Positions 5,688 through 6,230 of a stretch of 6,230 bases of DNA are shown here, piece after piece. Position 1 is the first letter of the stretch, and every line of letters starts with the position of its first letter. Source of the DNA: Candidatus Avipropionibacterium avicola. GTDB taxonomy: Bacteria; Actinomycetota; Actinomycetes; Propionibacteriales; Propionibacteriaceae. The notes under the pieces were generated by a model. The model ran no database searches. It was not told the DNA's origin and saw only the letters and a list, made by a program, of their open reading frames with translations. A program made the position numbers and the translations under genes. Location of the stretch: positions 1 through 6,230 of the forward strand of contig DVLP01000367.1 of NCBI GenBank assembly GCA_018715445.1, written 5' to 3'.

Positions 5688-6230
5688 TGGCCGAAACGAC
5701 CAACGACGCCCTGCTGTCGGTCCGTGACCTGCGGGTCCAGTTCGCCGGCAAGCGTGAGCCTGCCGTCGACGGTGTCGACCTCGACCTTGCGCACTCCGGA
5801 GCCCTCGCCCTGGTGGGTGAGTCGGGCTCGGGCAAGACCGTCAGCATGCGCGCCGCCCTCGGACTGCTCTCCCCCACCACACGGGTCAGCGGGACCGCAG
5901 AGTTCGACGGCGAGGACCTGGTCGCGATGCCGGAGAGTCGTCGTCGCCGCCTGCGCGGCCACCGGATCGGCATGGTGTTCCAGAACGCGATGGAGGCGTT
6001 CAACCCGACGATGACGCTGCGTCGTCAGCTCACCGAGCACCTCGTCTGGCACCGCATCTGCGACCGCAAGGAAGCCCTCAGCCGGGCGATCGAGGCGATG
6101 GACCGGGTGGGGATCCCCGACCCGGCACGGCGGATCAAGATGTATCCGTTCCAGTTCTCCGGCGGCATGCTGCAGCGCGCCATGATCGCGATGGCCATCG
6201 CCGGGCAGCCCGATCTGTTGATCGCCGACG
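5687..6230 (+). CDS. ABC importer ATPase, DppD/OppD type, C-terminus outside window
   Basis: The first 181 residues of the nucleotide-binding subunit that drives the importer; full-length DppD/OppD proteins have about 320-350 residues. Walker A is GESGSGKT (44-51), the Q-loop Gln is Q99 in VFQNAMEAFNP, the signature is FSGGMLQR (157-164), and Walker B is DLLIAD (176-181). The window ends one base into the codon that should encode the catalytic Glu; that base is g, as GAG/GAA requires. Departures from the family: the Q-loop usually reads FQDPMTSLNP but here FQNAMEAFNP, and the YPHQ before the signature is YPFQ. These are near, not in, the catalytic residues. The gene overlaps the upstream permease by one base. 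A second ATPase (DppF/OppF), or a fused one, and a solute-binding protein are expected nearby outside the window. The family call is secure. Confidence 0.93.
   Translation, partial: MAETTNDALLSVRDLRVQFAGKREPAVDGVDLDLAHSGALALVGESGSGKTVSMRAALGLLSPTTRVSGTAEFDGEDLVAMPESRRRRLRGHRIGMVFQNAMEAFNPTMTLRRQLTEHLVWHRICDRKEALSRAIEAMDRVGIPDPARRIKMYPFQFSGGMLQRAMIAMAIAGQPDLLIAD

Noticed and set aside
3773..6230. Naming the importer a dipeptide transporter (dppBCD)
   Set aside because: Family membership shows only the Opp/Dpp fold. Members also carry nickel and oligosaccharides, and the neighbours here are sugar-type enzymes, so specific gene symbols were withheld.

Overview
The window is GC-rich, with G/C-biased third codon positions, tightly packed genes, Shine-Dalgarno-led starts and short overlaps. 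The protein families point to a soil- or plant-associated high-GC actinobacterium, but the genus cannot be named from this sequence alone. All products are metabolic or transport proteins. No RNA gene, insertion sequence, CRISPR array or phage gene is visible.

Layout. (1) Positions 1-1566, minus strand: a two-gene unit, a ThuA-family protein followed by a Gfo/Idh/MocA NAD(P)-dependent oxidoreductase, which runs off the left edge. The two genes are joined by a TGATG stop/start overlap. (2) About 1626-2795, plus strand: an FUSC / aromatic-acid-exporter-type membrane protein, divergent from thuA. (3) 2802-3602, minus strand: a sugar phosphate isomerase/epimerase-type TIM barrel. It is tail-to-tail with the FUSC gene, and a small perfect inverted repeat spans both stop codons. 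(4) 3603-3772: a 170-bp divergent control region with a good sigma70-type promoter. Its -35 box lies inside a tandem 12-bp direct repeat that resembles operators of HutC/GntR-type regulators such as DasR. (5) 3773-6230, plus strand: the start of an oligopeptide/dipeptide-type (Opp/Dpp) ABC importer operon with two permeases and the first ATPase. The ATPase is cut by the right edge exactly at Walker B. The second ATPase and the solute-binding protein are not in the window.

How the genes fit together (inference). ThuA plus a Gfo/Idh/MocA dehydrogenase is the pair that, in rhizobia and Agrobacterium (thuAB), turns trehalose and related disaccharides into 3-keto derivatives. A metal-dependent TIM-barrel isomerase beside such enzymes is common in loci that handle keto-sugars or keto-glycosides. 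The importer is not the MalFGK-type one of the rhizobial thu operon but an Opp/Dpp type, a family that also carries oligosaccharides and glycosides in some bacteria. The best reading is a glycoside or oligosaccharide uptake and oxidation locus, in which importer and isomerase share one control region. The FUSC protein could export an aromatic aglycone or may be an unrelated passenger. The actual substrate cannot be read from the sequence.
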